A stretch of 17,268 nucleotides of DNA, taken from an uncultured Litorivicinus sp. (GTDB lineage: Bacteria; Pseudomonadota; Gammaproteobacteria; Pseudomonadales; Litorivicinaceae). The notes beneath the pieces were generated by a model, which did not search any database, was not told the DNA's origin, and saw nothing but the letters and a program-made list of their open reading frames with translations. Shown in pieces: positions 7,742-14,345 of the stretch. A program made the position numbers and the translations under genes. Within the stretch, counting starts at the first letter, position 1, and each line of letters opens with the position of its first letter. The stretch lies in NCBI GenBank assembly GCA_938091715.1, contig CALKMT010000201.1:1-17268 (forward strand), written 5' to 3'.

Positions 7742-8668
7742 ATGAACCCCTGGGCAGTCCTTGGCGCCTTCTTGCTGCTGGGCCTGTGGCTGTCAATTTT
7801 TGGAGTGGCCTGGCCAGCATCCGACCTGGATTGGCAGATTGTTCAAGAACTCCGTGCGCCGCGGGCGCTTGCGGCTGCCTTGGTCGGCAGTCTGTTGGCG
7901 GTGTGCGGCCTGTTGATGCAGGCCCAACTGCGCAATCCCCTTGCCGAGCCCTATATCCTGGGACTGTCCGGTGGCGCATCGGTGGCGGTATTGGCTGGTG
8001 GATTACTGGGTTATACCGGCGTTGAGCGTTCGGTCTGGGCATTTCTCGGTGCCCTGGCTTCACTGATATTGCTGTTTGCCCTGACCCGCGCGGGCCGGGC
8101 CGACCCCATTCGAATTCTATTAACCGGCGTGTTGATCAGTGCCGCGGCAGGTGCCCTGGGTAGCCTGCTGATCACGCTGTCCGATCCTTTGTCGACTCAA
8201 CTGTCCTTGGTGTGGTTGATGGGGGATTTTTCTGGTGCCGGCGTGCCGCTGTATTCGATCCCCATTTGGCTTTTGGTGCTGGCGGGGCTCATCCGTTTCG
8301 GGCGCCTGTTGGACCTGATGACCCGGGGAGGCGAGGCGGTGGCCACCCTCGGCTTGGATACTCGGCGTTGGCAAATGATTTTGCTGGGTCTGGTGTCGGT
8401 TTTGACGGCCATCGCCGTGGCCATTGCAGGTCCCATTGGCTTTGTCGGCCTGGTGGTCCCGCATCTGGTGCGATTTGCTGATCCCATGGCGGGTCATGGC
8501 CGCTGGATTAGGTTGTGTGCAGTGGGTGGCGGGGGTTTGTTGCTGTGGGCTGACTGGTTGGGTCGGGTGGTCATTGCGCCGGCTCAGTTGCCCGCGGGGA
8601 TCATTATGGCCCTGGTCGGCATCCCTGCGCTGTTGGCATTGTTGGGCCGAACCTATGCTGCGCGTTAA
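7742..8668 (+). CDS. btuC: Vitamin B12 ABC transporter permease (BtuC-like, FecCD family)
   Basis: Inner-membrane permease of the FecCD family, 308 aa, a little shorter than E. coli BtuC (326), with most of the difference probably at the N-terminus. About nine or ten hydrophobic segments are visible. Signatures are RAPRAL (about 38-43), the strongly conserved block from GLLMQAQLRNPLAEP into LGLSGGAS (about 56-80), and GPIGFVGLVVPH (about 225-236), the loop contacting the ATPase. The family also moves iron-siderophores and heme. The B12 assignment rests on btuD beside it and on btuF plus a riboswitch-controlled btuB directly opposite. The ATG is two bases after the folD stop, and btuD overlaps its end by 14 bases. 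Confidence 0.9.
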   Translation: MNPWAVLGAFLLLGLWLSIFGVAWPASDLDWQIVQELRAPRALAAALVGSLLAVCGLLMQAQLRNPLAEPYILGLSGGASVAVLAGGLLGYTGVERSVWAFLGALASLILLFALTRAGRADPIRILLTGVLISAAAGALGSLLITLSDPLSTQLSLVWLMGDFSGAGVPLYSIPIWLLVLAGLIRFGRLLDLMTRGGEAVATLGLDTRRWQMILLGLVSVLTAIAVAIAGPIGFVGLVVPHLVRFADPMAGHGRWIRLCAVGGGGLLLWADWLGRVVIAPAQLPAGIIMALVGIPALLALLGRTYAAR

Positions 8669-9386
8669 GGATTTCTTGACCACACTGCCAGCCCAGCCCA
8701 ATCCGCTGGATGGTAGCTTGATGCCGGGCCAAGTTGGGGTGGTCCTGGGCCGCAACGGCGCGGGAAAAAGTTGGCTGATGAAGTCCCTGGCCGGCTTGAA
8801 TCCGTTTTCTGGTCACGCCCACTGGGATCGGCAGGTCTTAAATTTGTCCCGGCCCGCGGCCCAGACCCGCGGTTATCTGGCCCAGGAAGAGCCCCGGGTG
8901 TATCCCATGAGCGTTCGCCAGCACCTGATGTCAGGGCGCGCCCCTTGGATTGACTGGCACGCCCAGCCAAGTAAAAACGACGATGCCATCATCCAGGGCG
9001 CCCTTGAGCGATTGGATGTGGTGCATTTGGCTGACTCGTCGGTGCAGCAATTGTCCGGGGGCGAATGGCAACGGGTGCGCTTGGCCACCTTGGTCGCTCA
9101 GCAAAGCAAACTGTGGTTGTTGGATGAGCCTGCAGAGCATCTAGACCCAGGTCATATCTGGTCCACGCTGCCTGGTTTGATCCGCGAGCAGTGCGCCAAT
9201 GGCGGGGCGGTATTGCTGGTTGCGCACGATCCCGATTGGGCGGCGCAGCTGGCCGATCAGGTGTTGTTGCTGGGGGAATCCCAGTGGAGCTGGGGGACGG
9301 CTGTCGAGCAACTGACCGAGCCTAAACTCGATCAGTTGTACGGCCATCCCTTCGTCGAGCGAGATGGCCGGTGGTTGGCGGGTTAG
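8655..9386 (+). CDS. btuD: Vitamin B12 ABC transporter ATPase (BtuD-like)
   Basis: ATP-binding subunit that powers BtuC, 243 aa, close to E. coli BtuD in size. All ABC motifs are present: Walker A GRNGAGKS at 32-39, Q-loop near Gln77, signature LSGGEWQR at 133-140, Walker B LWLLDE at 153-158, D-loop HLDP, and the switch His191 in LLVAHD. The ATG at 8655 lies inside the end of btuC and begins the protein at the usual place. The frame is open far upstream, but that part only shadows btuC. The TAG overlaps the btuB stop on the other strand by design of the junction (bases 9383-9386), leaving no room for a terminator. Confidence 0.92.
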   Translation: MLRVKDFLTTLPAQPNPLDGSLMPGQVGVVLGRNGAGKSWLMKSLAGLNPFSGHAHWDRQVLNLSRPAAQTRGYLAQEEPRVYPMSVRQHLMSGRAPWIDWHAQPSKNDDAIIQGALERLDVVHLADSSVQQLSGGEWQRVRLATLVAQQSKLWLLDEPAEHLDPGHIWSTLPGLIREQCANGGAVLLVAHDPDWAAQLADQVLLLGESQWSWGTAVEQLTEPKLDQLYGHPFVERDGRWLAG

Positions 9387-11197
9387 AAGCGGTGGGTTAG
9401 GCCGACCTCAAAGGTTCGGCCTTCGTTCGGAATGTAGTATTCGGCTGAGCCCGAGCGAACACCATAGGCGTAGGTCTCTCGGTCAAATAGGTTGTTGGTC
9501 CGCAGAACCAAGGTCGTGTTTTCCGCGATCGCCGTCGTGTGGGTCACGTCGATTTGGGTGTTGCTGGGCAGTTTGGGACTCAGGTTCAAGTAGTCATCAA
9601 AGATGGGTTTGGACGATTCATAACGGCCTTGGATAACCCAGGATTTTCCCAGGATAACGCCAAGCGTGCCGGTTACCTCGGGTACCATCGGGATGCGTTT
9701 GTCGACATTCCCGCCATCGCTGTATTTGGCGTCCAATAACTCGGCCCCAGCCATCAACTTGAGACCTGGACTCAGTTTGAACTGACTGTTCACAGCCATT
9801 CCGCGGCGCACACTTCGATCCAAGTTAAACGATTCGAAGTAGCCACCGAAGCCAGAGTTGTAGCGATAGGAAATTTCATCCGTGTTACGAATTCTAAACA
9901 GGCTTAGGTCCACACTTGCGCCTTCGGAGACATATACCGCAGACAGCTCAGCAGAATGGCCGGTTTGTGGCTTTAGTGATTCGGGGCTTTCGTCCAGCGT
10001 CGGCAAGCGAAAGTTTGAATCCAGGCGACCTTTCAACGTCAGGCTTGAAGAGATGACACGGCTGACACCGACCTCAAAGGCTGTGTTGTTAAACCTGCGC
10101 TGGACTGATTGATCGCGAGTTGTTTTCTCGCCGCGTCCGCCGATCACCCATGTCGTATCGCCGTTGAACCAGGTGGCGCGAGAAAATCCCGCGGTCGTGC
10201 TGTCGGATCCATTCGTCCACGCTGAAGACAAATCGTTTTCGACTTTCTCTACACCTAGCGTGATCGAGGCGGAGCCTTGCTCTATTCGATGGCTGAGTCG
10301 GATATCATGCTTTTCGGTGTTGTAATCGTTCGCTGACGGGCCGGTCACCAATTGGTCGCTGGTTTGATGAGCCAAGGTCAACTGGGTCAATCCAGACCTG
10401 TGGTGTAGATCGAAGGTTTGAATGACGCCAAATCGTTCGAATTCGTACAAATCCTTGGCACCGCCCGAGCGACGATTTTGTTCGATCGCGGCGGCAGATG
10501 CTGTTCCTTGGGTGGCCCGGTCTTGCCGCTGTCCATGCACGCGTGTGACGGACGAAACCTTCTCGCCGTCCAACGCCAGCGACAGGTTCACCCGTTGCAT
10601 ATCGACCTCGGTATGCTCACGAAAACCATCTCGGGTCGATTGGGACATCGAGTAACTCAGTCCGTCGGTTTGCCCTGAAACACCCAACTCACCGTAGCCG
10701 AAACTTCCGGCTTTTAGTGATACTTGCTGAAAGTCTCGGTCTCCTTGCTGAGTCACGATGTTGATGACGCCGGCTGTCGCGCCATCGCCATACAGAACGC
10801 CACCGCTGCCATACAAAATTTCGATTTGGGCGATCTGGCTCAAGTCAAAATGGCTTAGTTGGCCACCCTCTTTAGTCGCAAAGTCTGTCGCCACGCCATC
10901 CACGGTGATTTTCATGTTTTGAGCGCTGTCATTACCAAACCCTCGGACTGCGATACTCGGAGAGCTTCCATTGCCCTGGGAGTCGTAATACGTAATACCG
11001 GCAATGGTGGATAGGGCTTGAGCCACCGAGCTTGCGCCGGACGCTTTAATGTCATCCGCGGTGATGACTCGAATCGACTGGACCGTATTTTTGAGTGGGG
11101 TTGAGTAGCCGTTGCCAATAATCACAATCGGATCAATTTCGGCCACAACGGACGTTGAGGCCACAGCCAAGCAGGCCGTAACGAGGAATTTCTTCAT
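9383..11197 (-). CDS. btuB: TonB-dependent outer-membrane vitamin B12 receptor (BtuB-like)
   Basis: Outer-membrane gated channel, 604 aa, near E. coli BtuB (about 594 mature). The signal peptide MKKFLVTACLAVASTSVVA ends at about residue 19. A TonB box (DPIVIIG, from residue 22) lies just behind. The plug domain follows, with SIAVRGFG and ILYGSGGVLYGDGATAGVINIV. The barrel ends in the terminal Phe (THRF) that outer-membrane proteins use for assembly. The ATG at 11197 is chosen from three in-frame ATGs because GGAG (11204-11207) is six bases before it. The upstream cobalamin riboswitch makes B12 or a related corrinoid the likely substrate. Sampled blocks look lower in G+C than neighbouring genes. 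Confidence 0.92.
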   Translation of the reverse strand: MKKFLVTACLAVASTSVVAEIDPIVIIGNGYSTPLKNTVQSIRVITADDIKASGASSVAQALSTIAGITYYDSQGNGSSPSIAVRGFGNDSAQNMKITVDGVATDFATKEGGQLSHFDLSQIAQIEILYGSGGVLYGDGATAGVINIVTQQGDRDFQQVSLKAGSFGYGELGVSGQTDGLSYSMSQSTRDGFREHTEVDMQRVNLSLALDGEKVSSVTRVHGQRQDRATQGTASAAAIEQNRRSGGAKDLYEFERFGVIQTFDLHHRSGLTQLTLAHQTSDQLVTGPSANDYNTEKHDIRLSHRIEQGSASITLGVEKVENDLSSAWTNGSDSTTAGFSRATWFNGDTTWVIGGRGEKTTRDQSVQRRFNNTAFEVGVSRVISSSLTLKGRLDSNFRLPTLDESPESLKPQTGHSAELSAVYVSEGASVDLSLFRIRNTDEISYRYNSGFGGYFESFNLDRSVRRGMAVNSQFKLSPGLKLMAGAELLDAKYSDGGNVDKRIPMVPEVTGTLGVILGKSWVIQGRYESSKPIFDDYLNLSPKLPSNTQIDVTHTTAIAENTTLVLRTNNLFDRETYAYGVRSGSAEYYIPNEGRTFEVGLTHRF

Positions 11198-11211
11198 GTT
11201 GAACTCCATTG

Positions 11212-11230
11212 ACTGAACCACCCGTTCAGT
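11212..11230 (-). promoter_or_regulatory. Hairpin between riboswitch and btuB ribosome site (candidate expression platform)
   Basis: On the transcript, ACTGAAC and GTTCAGT pair perfectly over seven bases around a GGGTG loop. The hairpin ends four bases before the GGAG ribosome site of btuB. A competing pairing ACCC/GGGT uses the preceding bases and would break this stem. There is no U-run, so translational control is more likely than termination. It could be the regulatory stem whose loop contacts the cobalamin aptamer; that is inference. Confidence 0.5.
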
Positions 11231-11237
11231 TGGGTTA

Positions 11238-11411
11238 ATTGATGCTGAGGTAGGTCTCCGGGCTCGTTCTCATCCCATCCTTTGGAGCTTGCGACGCCTT
11301 CCCATCCTGTCGGACAGTGGCTGTGTCGGTCGCGCAAAATTGTGCTGAGAACTTACCGTTGCGGGGGCAGCTTCGGACTTAAACCGAATTCCCTGTTACA
11401 TCGACGTCAAT
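11238..11411 (-). ncRNA. Cobalamin riboswitch (B12 element) upstream of btuB
   Basis: About 174 bases, read on the minus strand. The B12 box AGCTGCCCCCGCAACGGTAA is near perfect (11353-11372), preceded by AACAGGGAA and AAGTCCG. GCCACTG and GGGAAGGC follow (11296-11321), then GAGCCCGGAGACCT (11252-11265). Possible closing-stem arms ATTGA and TCAAT lie at 11407-11411 and 11238-11242. Together these are the conserved core of adenosylcobalamin-type riboswitches, which shut off B12 uptake genes when the cofactor is plentiful. It sits in the leader of btuB only; btuF lies upstream of its promoter. The exact outer ends are approximate. Confidence 0.95.
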
Positions 11412-11431
11412 CGATCACCCAAGCGGGCGGG

Positions 11432-11459
11432 AATATACCTGAGGGTCAGGTCGAATCAA
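11432..11459 (-). promoter_or_regulatory. Sigma-70-type promoter for the riboswitch-btuB transcript
   Basis: On the minus strand, TTGATT (11454-11459) and TATATT (11432-11437) are 16 bases apart, a good -35/-10 pair. Transcription would start near 11425, about 14 bases before the riboswitch. The -35 box overlaps the btuF stop codon. The spacer contains a perfect inverted repeat, ACCTGA and TCAGGT around three bases (11437-11451). This could be an operator or a short hairpin at the end of the btuF message. Confidence 0.65.
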
Positions 11460-12247
11460 AGATTGTTACGACGATTGTCGATCTGTTCGCACAGGGTTTC
11501 GGTGGCCCCTAGCAGCGCGGGGCCGGGGCGCGATAGATGGTCGTTGTCTGGGCTCCAATAGGCCCGTCCGGCCAAGGTTGGCCACTCGGCGATTTGGGTG
11601 CGGGCCTCGGGCGACCCTACGATCAGCGCGGGTTGCGCTCGGATCAATTGCTCCGGATCCACGGCTGGGGCGACCTGACCGACAGTGCCAAAGGGGTTCT
11701 TGGCGCCGCACAGCGCCAGCAGTTCCGACTGAAAACCTTGACCGCCCACCACCATGAGGGGTTTGGGCCAGATCACCCAGACCGTCGGAACCGGATCTGA
11801 GTCGGCAAAGCGGGTTCGTAGTTGATCAAACCCAGCCTGCCATTTTGCGGCCACAGGGTTTGTTGGTCCCAGGGCCTGTTCAATTTGACGGGTTGAATTA
11901 ATCCAATCCTCTAGCGAGCGCGTGTTGGAGATCAGCAGCGTGATGCCAAAGGCATTTAGTTGGCGGGCCAGTGAGGCCGGCAGCGAGTCTTGCCAGGCGA
12001 TGACGTGGGTGGGCTTTAGCCGCAGGATGGCCTCGAGATTAACCCGTTGATAGTCGGCAACGATGGGAACGTCGCGCAAATCGCTGGCTTGGTCTCGCCC
12101 GACGATCTGCTCGGCCATGCCCATCTCGATTAACGTCTCGCTGATGGCCGGGGTCAGACTGATCAGGCGAAGAGGTTGTGTCTCAGTTGCGCTGCTGGGT
12201 AGCGCGATCAGCAGTAGGGCGCTTAACGCTATGGATAACCTTGTCAT
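11456..12247 (-). CDS. btuF: Periplasmic vitamin B12-binding protein (BtuF-like)
   Basis: Class III substrate-binding protein, 263 aa (E. coli BtuF 266), delivering B12 from the periplasm to BtuCD. The signal peptide (about residues 1-20, ending in SSA) has no lipobox Cys, so a soluble periplasmic form is expected. RLISLTPAISETLIEMGMAEQIVGRD (split here as LISLTPAISETL and AEQIVGRD) is the usual first lobe. LKPTHVIAW and WVIWPKPLMVVGGQGF are further family-like segments. The ATG at 12247 begins the signal peptide and lies inside the upstream gene, a 65-base overlap. The ribosome site is weak, so coupling to that gene is likely. Other class III ligands cannot be excluded by sequence alone, but the setting favours B12. 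Confidence 0.9.
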   Translation of the reverse strand: MTRLSIALSALLLIALPSSATETQPLRLISLTPAISETLIEMGMAEQIVGRDQASDLRDVPIVADYQRVNLEAILRLKPTHVIAWQDSLPASLARQLNAFGITLLISNTRSLEDWINSTRQIEQALGPTNPVAAKWQAGFDQLRTRFADSDPVPTVWVIWPKPLMVVGGQGFQSELLALCGAKNPFGTVGQVAPAVDPEQLIRAQPALIVGSPEARTQIAEWPTLAGRAYWSPDNDHLSRPGPALLGATETLCEQIDNRRNNL

Positions 12248-12473
12248 ACTCGAAGTAGACGCGGAATTCGGGGTAATGCCAAGTGGCAATGGGCGGATCA
12301 CCGACCGCTTTGTCGATTCGATTCGGCTGACCTAACTGGACGGCGACCTGGGACATGCTGCTGCCACGGGTCGGTGTTTGTAGGTCAGGATCGCCTTGTT
12401 GGCCCAGCGGCACTCGTAGGGTATCCGCCGTCGCGGGCAGTGCTAACGCCAGGCCCAGTATCCAAAATTTCAT
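12183..12473 (-). CDS. Small exported protein of unknown function
   Basis: 96 aa with a clear signal peptide (residues 1-16, ending ATA). The mature part contains SMSQVAVQLGQP, a GDPPIATWHYPEF segment, and VYFEYDKVIHSV. This pattern (a short helix, then strands) resembles small BamE/SmpA-like periplasmic proteins found beside PilZ genes in Pseudomonas-type genomes; that comparison is from memory. The ATG at 12473 has GGAG eight bases upstream and overlaps the PilZ gene stop in an ATGA. The last 13 or so residues lie in the overlap with btuF, are polar, and look like an extension. No function can be given. Confidence 0.8.
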   Translation of the reverse strand: MKFWILGLALALPATADTLRVPLGQQGDPDLQTPTRGSSMSQVAVQLGQPNRIDKAVGDPPIATWHYPEFRVYFEYDKVIHSVKRPTADRATQQRN

Positions 12474-13033
12474 TCGCTGGACTCCAAAGCGCGCACGCGC
12501 TGTTCGGTTTGCAACAGATGTCGCGTAATCACTGCACGGTCGGCCTCGTTGACGTGCAGGAATTCGCAGCGGACCTGCCAGTGTTGATCTATGGACGTGC
12601 ATCGCAGGATGCGGCTTTTTAATAACAAACCGGCGCGCTCGGGCAGCAACAACAATCGAATCGATAGGTAATCCCCAGGTTTTAGCTCCCGATGGCTGAT
12701 AAAGGACACCCCGCCAGCACTTAAACTGACTTCGGTTTCCTGCTCTGGCAGCGGCACCTCGTCATGGTCCACGCAGGCCTCGGCGACCAAGCGCATCTTT
12801 CGATCCATCAGGCGCAGATAACGCGACAACTCGGGATCACGACGGGTCAGGCTGGCCAGCATGGTCTGACTTTCGGCTTGCATGGCTTCCAGCTCGCTCA
12901 GCAAACGAAAGCGTTGCGTGCCCTCGTCAGCCAGGGGGGATGCCGGGTCCTGAGCGCGGGTCGGGTCGAGGGCTTTGATCTCCATGGCGACCCGCTCGGG
13001 CATACGAAAATAATGTCTACGGTCTTCTGTCAT
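12470..13033 (-). CDS. PilZ-domain protein with helical insert
   Basis: 187 aa, soluble. PilZ domains bind cyclic di-GMP. The first motif RRHYFR (residues 5-10) and strand MPERVAMEIKALDP look typical. The second motif normally reads D/N-x-S-x-x-G, but here it is SLSAGG at 103-108, with Ser in place of Asp/Asn. Between them lies about 75 residues of predicted helix (roughly 35-90, rich in Leu, Glu and Arg), where an ordinary PilZ has a short loop. The C-terminal barrel continues to about 170. The ATG at 13033 begins the motif properly, but no good Shine-Dalgarno site is seen. First gene of the run PilZ - small exported protein - btuF, divergent from the lol genes. Confidence 0.85.
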   Translation of the reverse strand: MTEDRRHYFRMPERVAMEIKALDPTRAQDPASPLADEGTQRFRLLSELEAMQAESQTMLASLTRRDPELSRYLRLMDRKMRLVAEACVDHDEVPLPEQETEVSLSAGGVSFISHRELKPGDYLSIRLLLLPERAGLLLKSRILRCTSIDQHWQVRCEFLHVNEADRAVITRHLLQTEQRVRALESSE

Positions 13034-13109
13034 GCACAAAAGATAGCAGTAGATTGTCAGCTTGCCCTTGGTCCTTGGGGGATGGCTTGGACTGTGGTTG
13101 AATGCGTGC
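13034..13109. other. 76-base divergent gap between PilZ and Lol genes
   Basis: Both operons must start from this gap or from within each other's first codons. I see no convincing -35/-10 pair in either direction, no palindrome of note, and no strong ribosome site for either gene. Confidence 0.5.
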
Positions 13110-14345
13110 ATGCAATTTTCGCTCCCCATCGCTATCGGTATCCGCTACACCCGTGCCCGCAAAGGCGAGTCCTTTGTCAGCTTTATCTCGGCCGTCTCGA
13201 TGATCGGTTTGGTGCTTGGGGTGGCGGTGTTGATCGTCGTGTTAAGCGTGATGAATGGATTTGACCGTGAGCTGCGCACTCGAATTCTGGGCATGGTGCC
13301 CCACGGTGTTTTGTACGCCGATGCGCCGATCCAAGACTGGTCCGAGCGATTGCCGGATCTGCGCAACAGCGCTGGGGTTTCGGGGGTAGCGCCTTGGACC
13401 GAGGGCCAGGGCATGTTGACCCAGGCCGGACAGGTTCGCCCCTTGTTGTATTACGGCATTGATCCGACCCTTGAGCCGGACGTCTCGATTCTGCCCGGCC
13501 ACATGATTCGCGGGGAGTTAGACAACTTAGCGCCGGGGGAATTTGGTGTGGTGCTGGGCGCGATTCTGGCTCGCCAAATGGGGCTCACGCTAGGCGACCC
13601 GGTGACCTTGATGATCCCCGAGGCCAGTCTGACCCTGGCCGGCGTGCGACCTCGCTTAAAGCGTCTGACCCTGGTCGGTGTGTTCGAGGTCGGCGCAGAA
13701 TTGGATGCGACACTGGGCTATGTGCACTGGCAGGATGCGGCGGTCCTCAAGCGGCAAAAGGGCCGCGTCGACGGCATTCGTGTGCGCTTTGACGATTTGT
13801 TTAGCGCCCCCTCATCCTTAGCCAAGCTGGCGGCGGGGGACTATCGCCCACGGGATTGGACCCGCACCCACGGTAATTTATTTCAGGCCATTGCCCTGGA
13901 AAAAACCTTGATTGGTTTGTTGCTGGCCATGATTGTCGCCGTGGCCGCCTTTAATATCGTCGCCACCTTGGTCATGACCGTAAATGCAAAACGCCCGGAT
14001 ATTGCGGTGTTGCGGGTGATGGGCATGGGCCCGGGCGAGGTGCTGCTCACCTTTGTTGTGCAGGGTGTGATGATCGGTGTGGTCGGCGTCGTGGCGGGCT
14101 CGTTCTTGGGCTTGCTGGTGGCGTTTAACGTACCCGAGATATTGGCGTTCTTGGAAGCCACCTTTGGTTTTGTGTTGTTTAACGCAGACGCGTATTTCAT
14201 TTCGTATTTGCCCAGCGAACCCCGGGCCTCGGACATCACACTGATTGTTGGCGGCTCCTTTGCCCTATGTTTGTTGTCGACGCTGTACCCGGCGTGGCGA
14301 GCCTCGCGTACCCAACCAGCAGAGGTCCTGTCCGGTGGCCATTGA
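13110..14345 (+). CDS. LolC/LolE-family lipoprotein-releasing permease (possibly LolF type)
   Basis: Inner-membrane permease (411 aa) of the ABC transporter that extracts outer-membrane lipoproteins and hands them to LolA. The N-terminus IGIRYTRARKGESFVSFIS and the first membrane segment (about 24-48), followed by LSVMNGFDREL, are diagnostic. A large periplasmic domain includes PEASLTLAGVRPRLKR (about 170-185), where LolC has its LolA-binding hook. Three more membrane segments lie at about 265-295, 310-345 and 370-395, with YPAWRASRTQPAEVLS at the end. The ATG at 13110 fits LolC homologs; the ribosome site is weak. Only one such gene flanks lolD here, whereas E. coli has lolC and lolE, so a homodimeric LolF is possible. 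Confidence 0.93.
   Translation: MQFSLPIAIGIRYTRARKGESFVSFISAVSMIGLVLGVAVLIVVLSVMNGFDRELRTRILGMVPHGVLYADAPIQDWSERLPDLRNSAGVSGVAPWTEGQGMLTQAGQVRPLLYYGIDPTLEPDVSILPGHMIRGELDNLAPGEFGVVLGAILARQMGLTLGDPVTLMIPEASLTLAGVRPRLKRLTLVGVFEVGAELDATLGYVHWQDAAVLKRQKGRVDGIRVRFDDLFSAPSSLAKLAAGDYRPRDWTRTHGNLFQAIALEKTLIGLLLAMIVAVAAFNIVATLVMTVNAKRPDIAVLRVMGMGPGEVLLTFVVQGVMIGVVGVVAGSFLGLLVAFNVPEILAFLEATFGFVLFNADAYFISYLPSEPRASDITLIVGGSFALCLLSTLYPAWRASRTQPAEVLSGGH

Noticed and set aside
8120..8755. 211-codon minus-strand frame opposite btuC
   Set aside because: Rich in Gln, His, Pro and Arg, as expected from the antisense of a Leu/Ala/Gly-rich membrane protein.
11212..11230. Hairpin read as an intrinsic terminator of the riboswitch
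   Set aside because: No U-tract follows, and it lies directly before the ribosome site.
12764..13264. 166-codon plus-strand frame opposite the PilZ gene
   Set aside because: Spans a divergent promoter gap and two better-supported genes; no motif.
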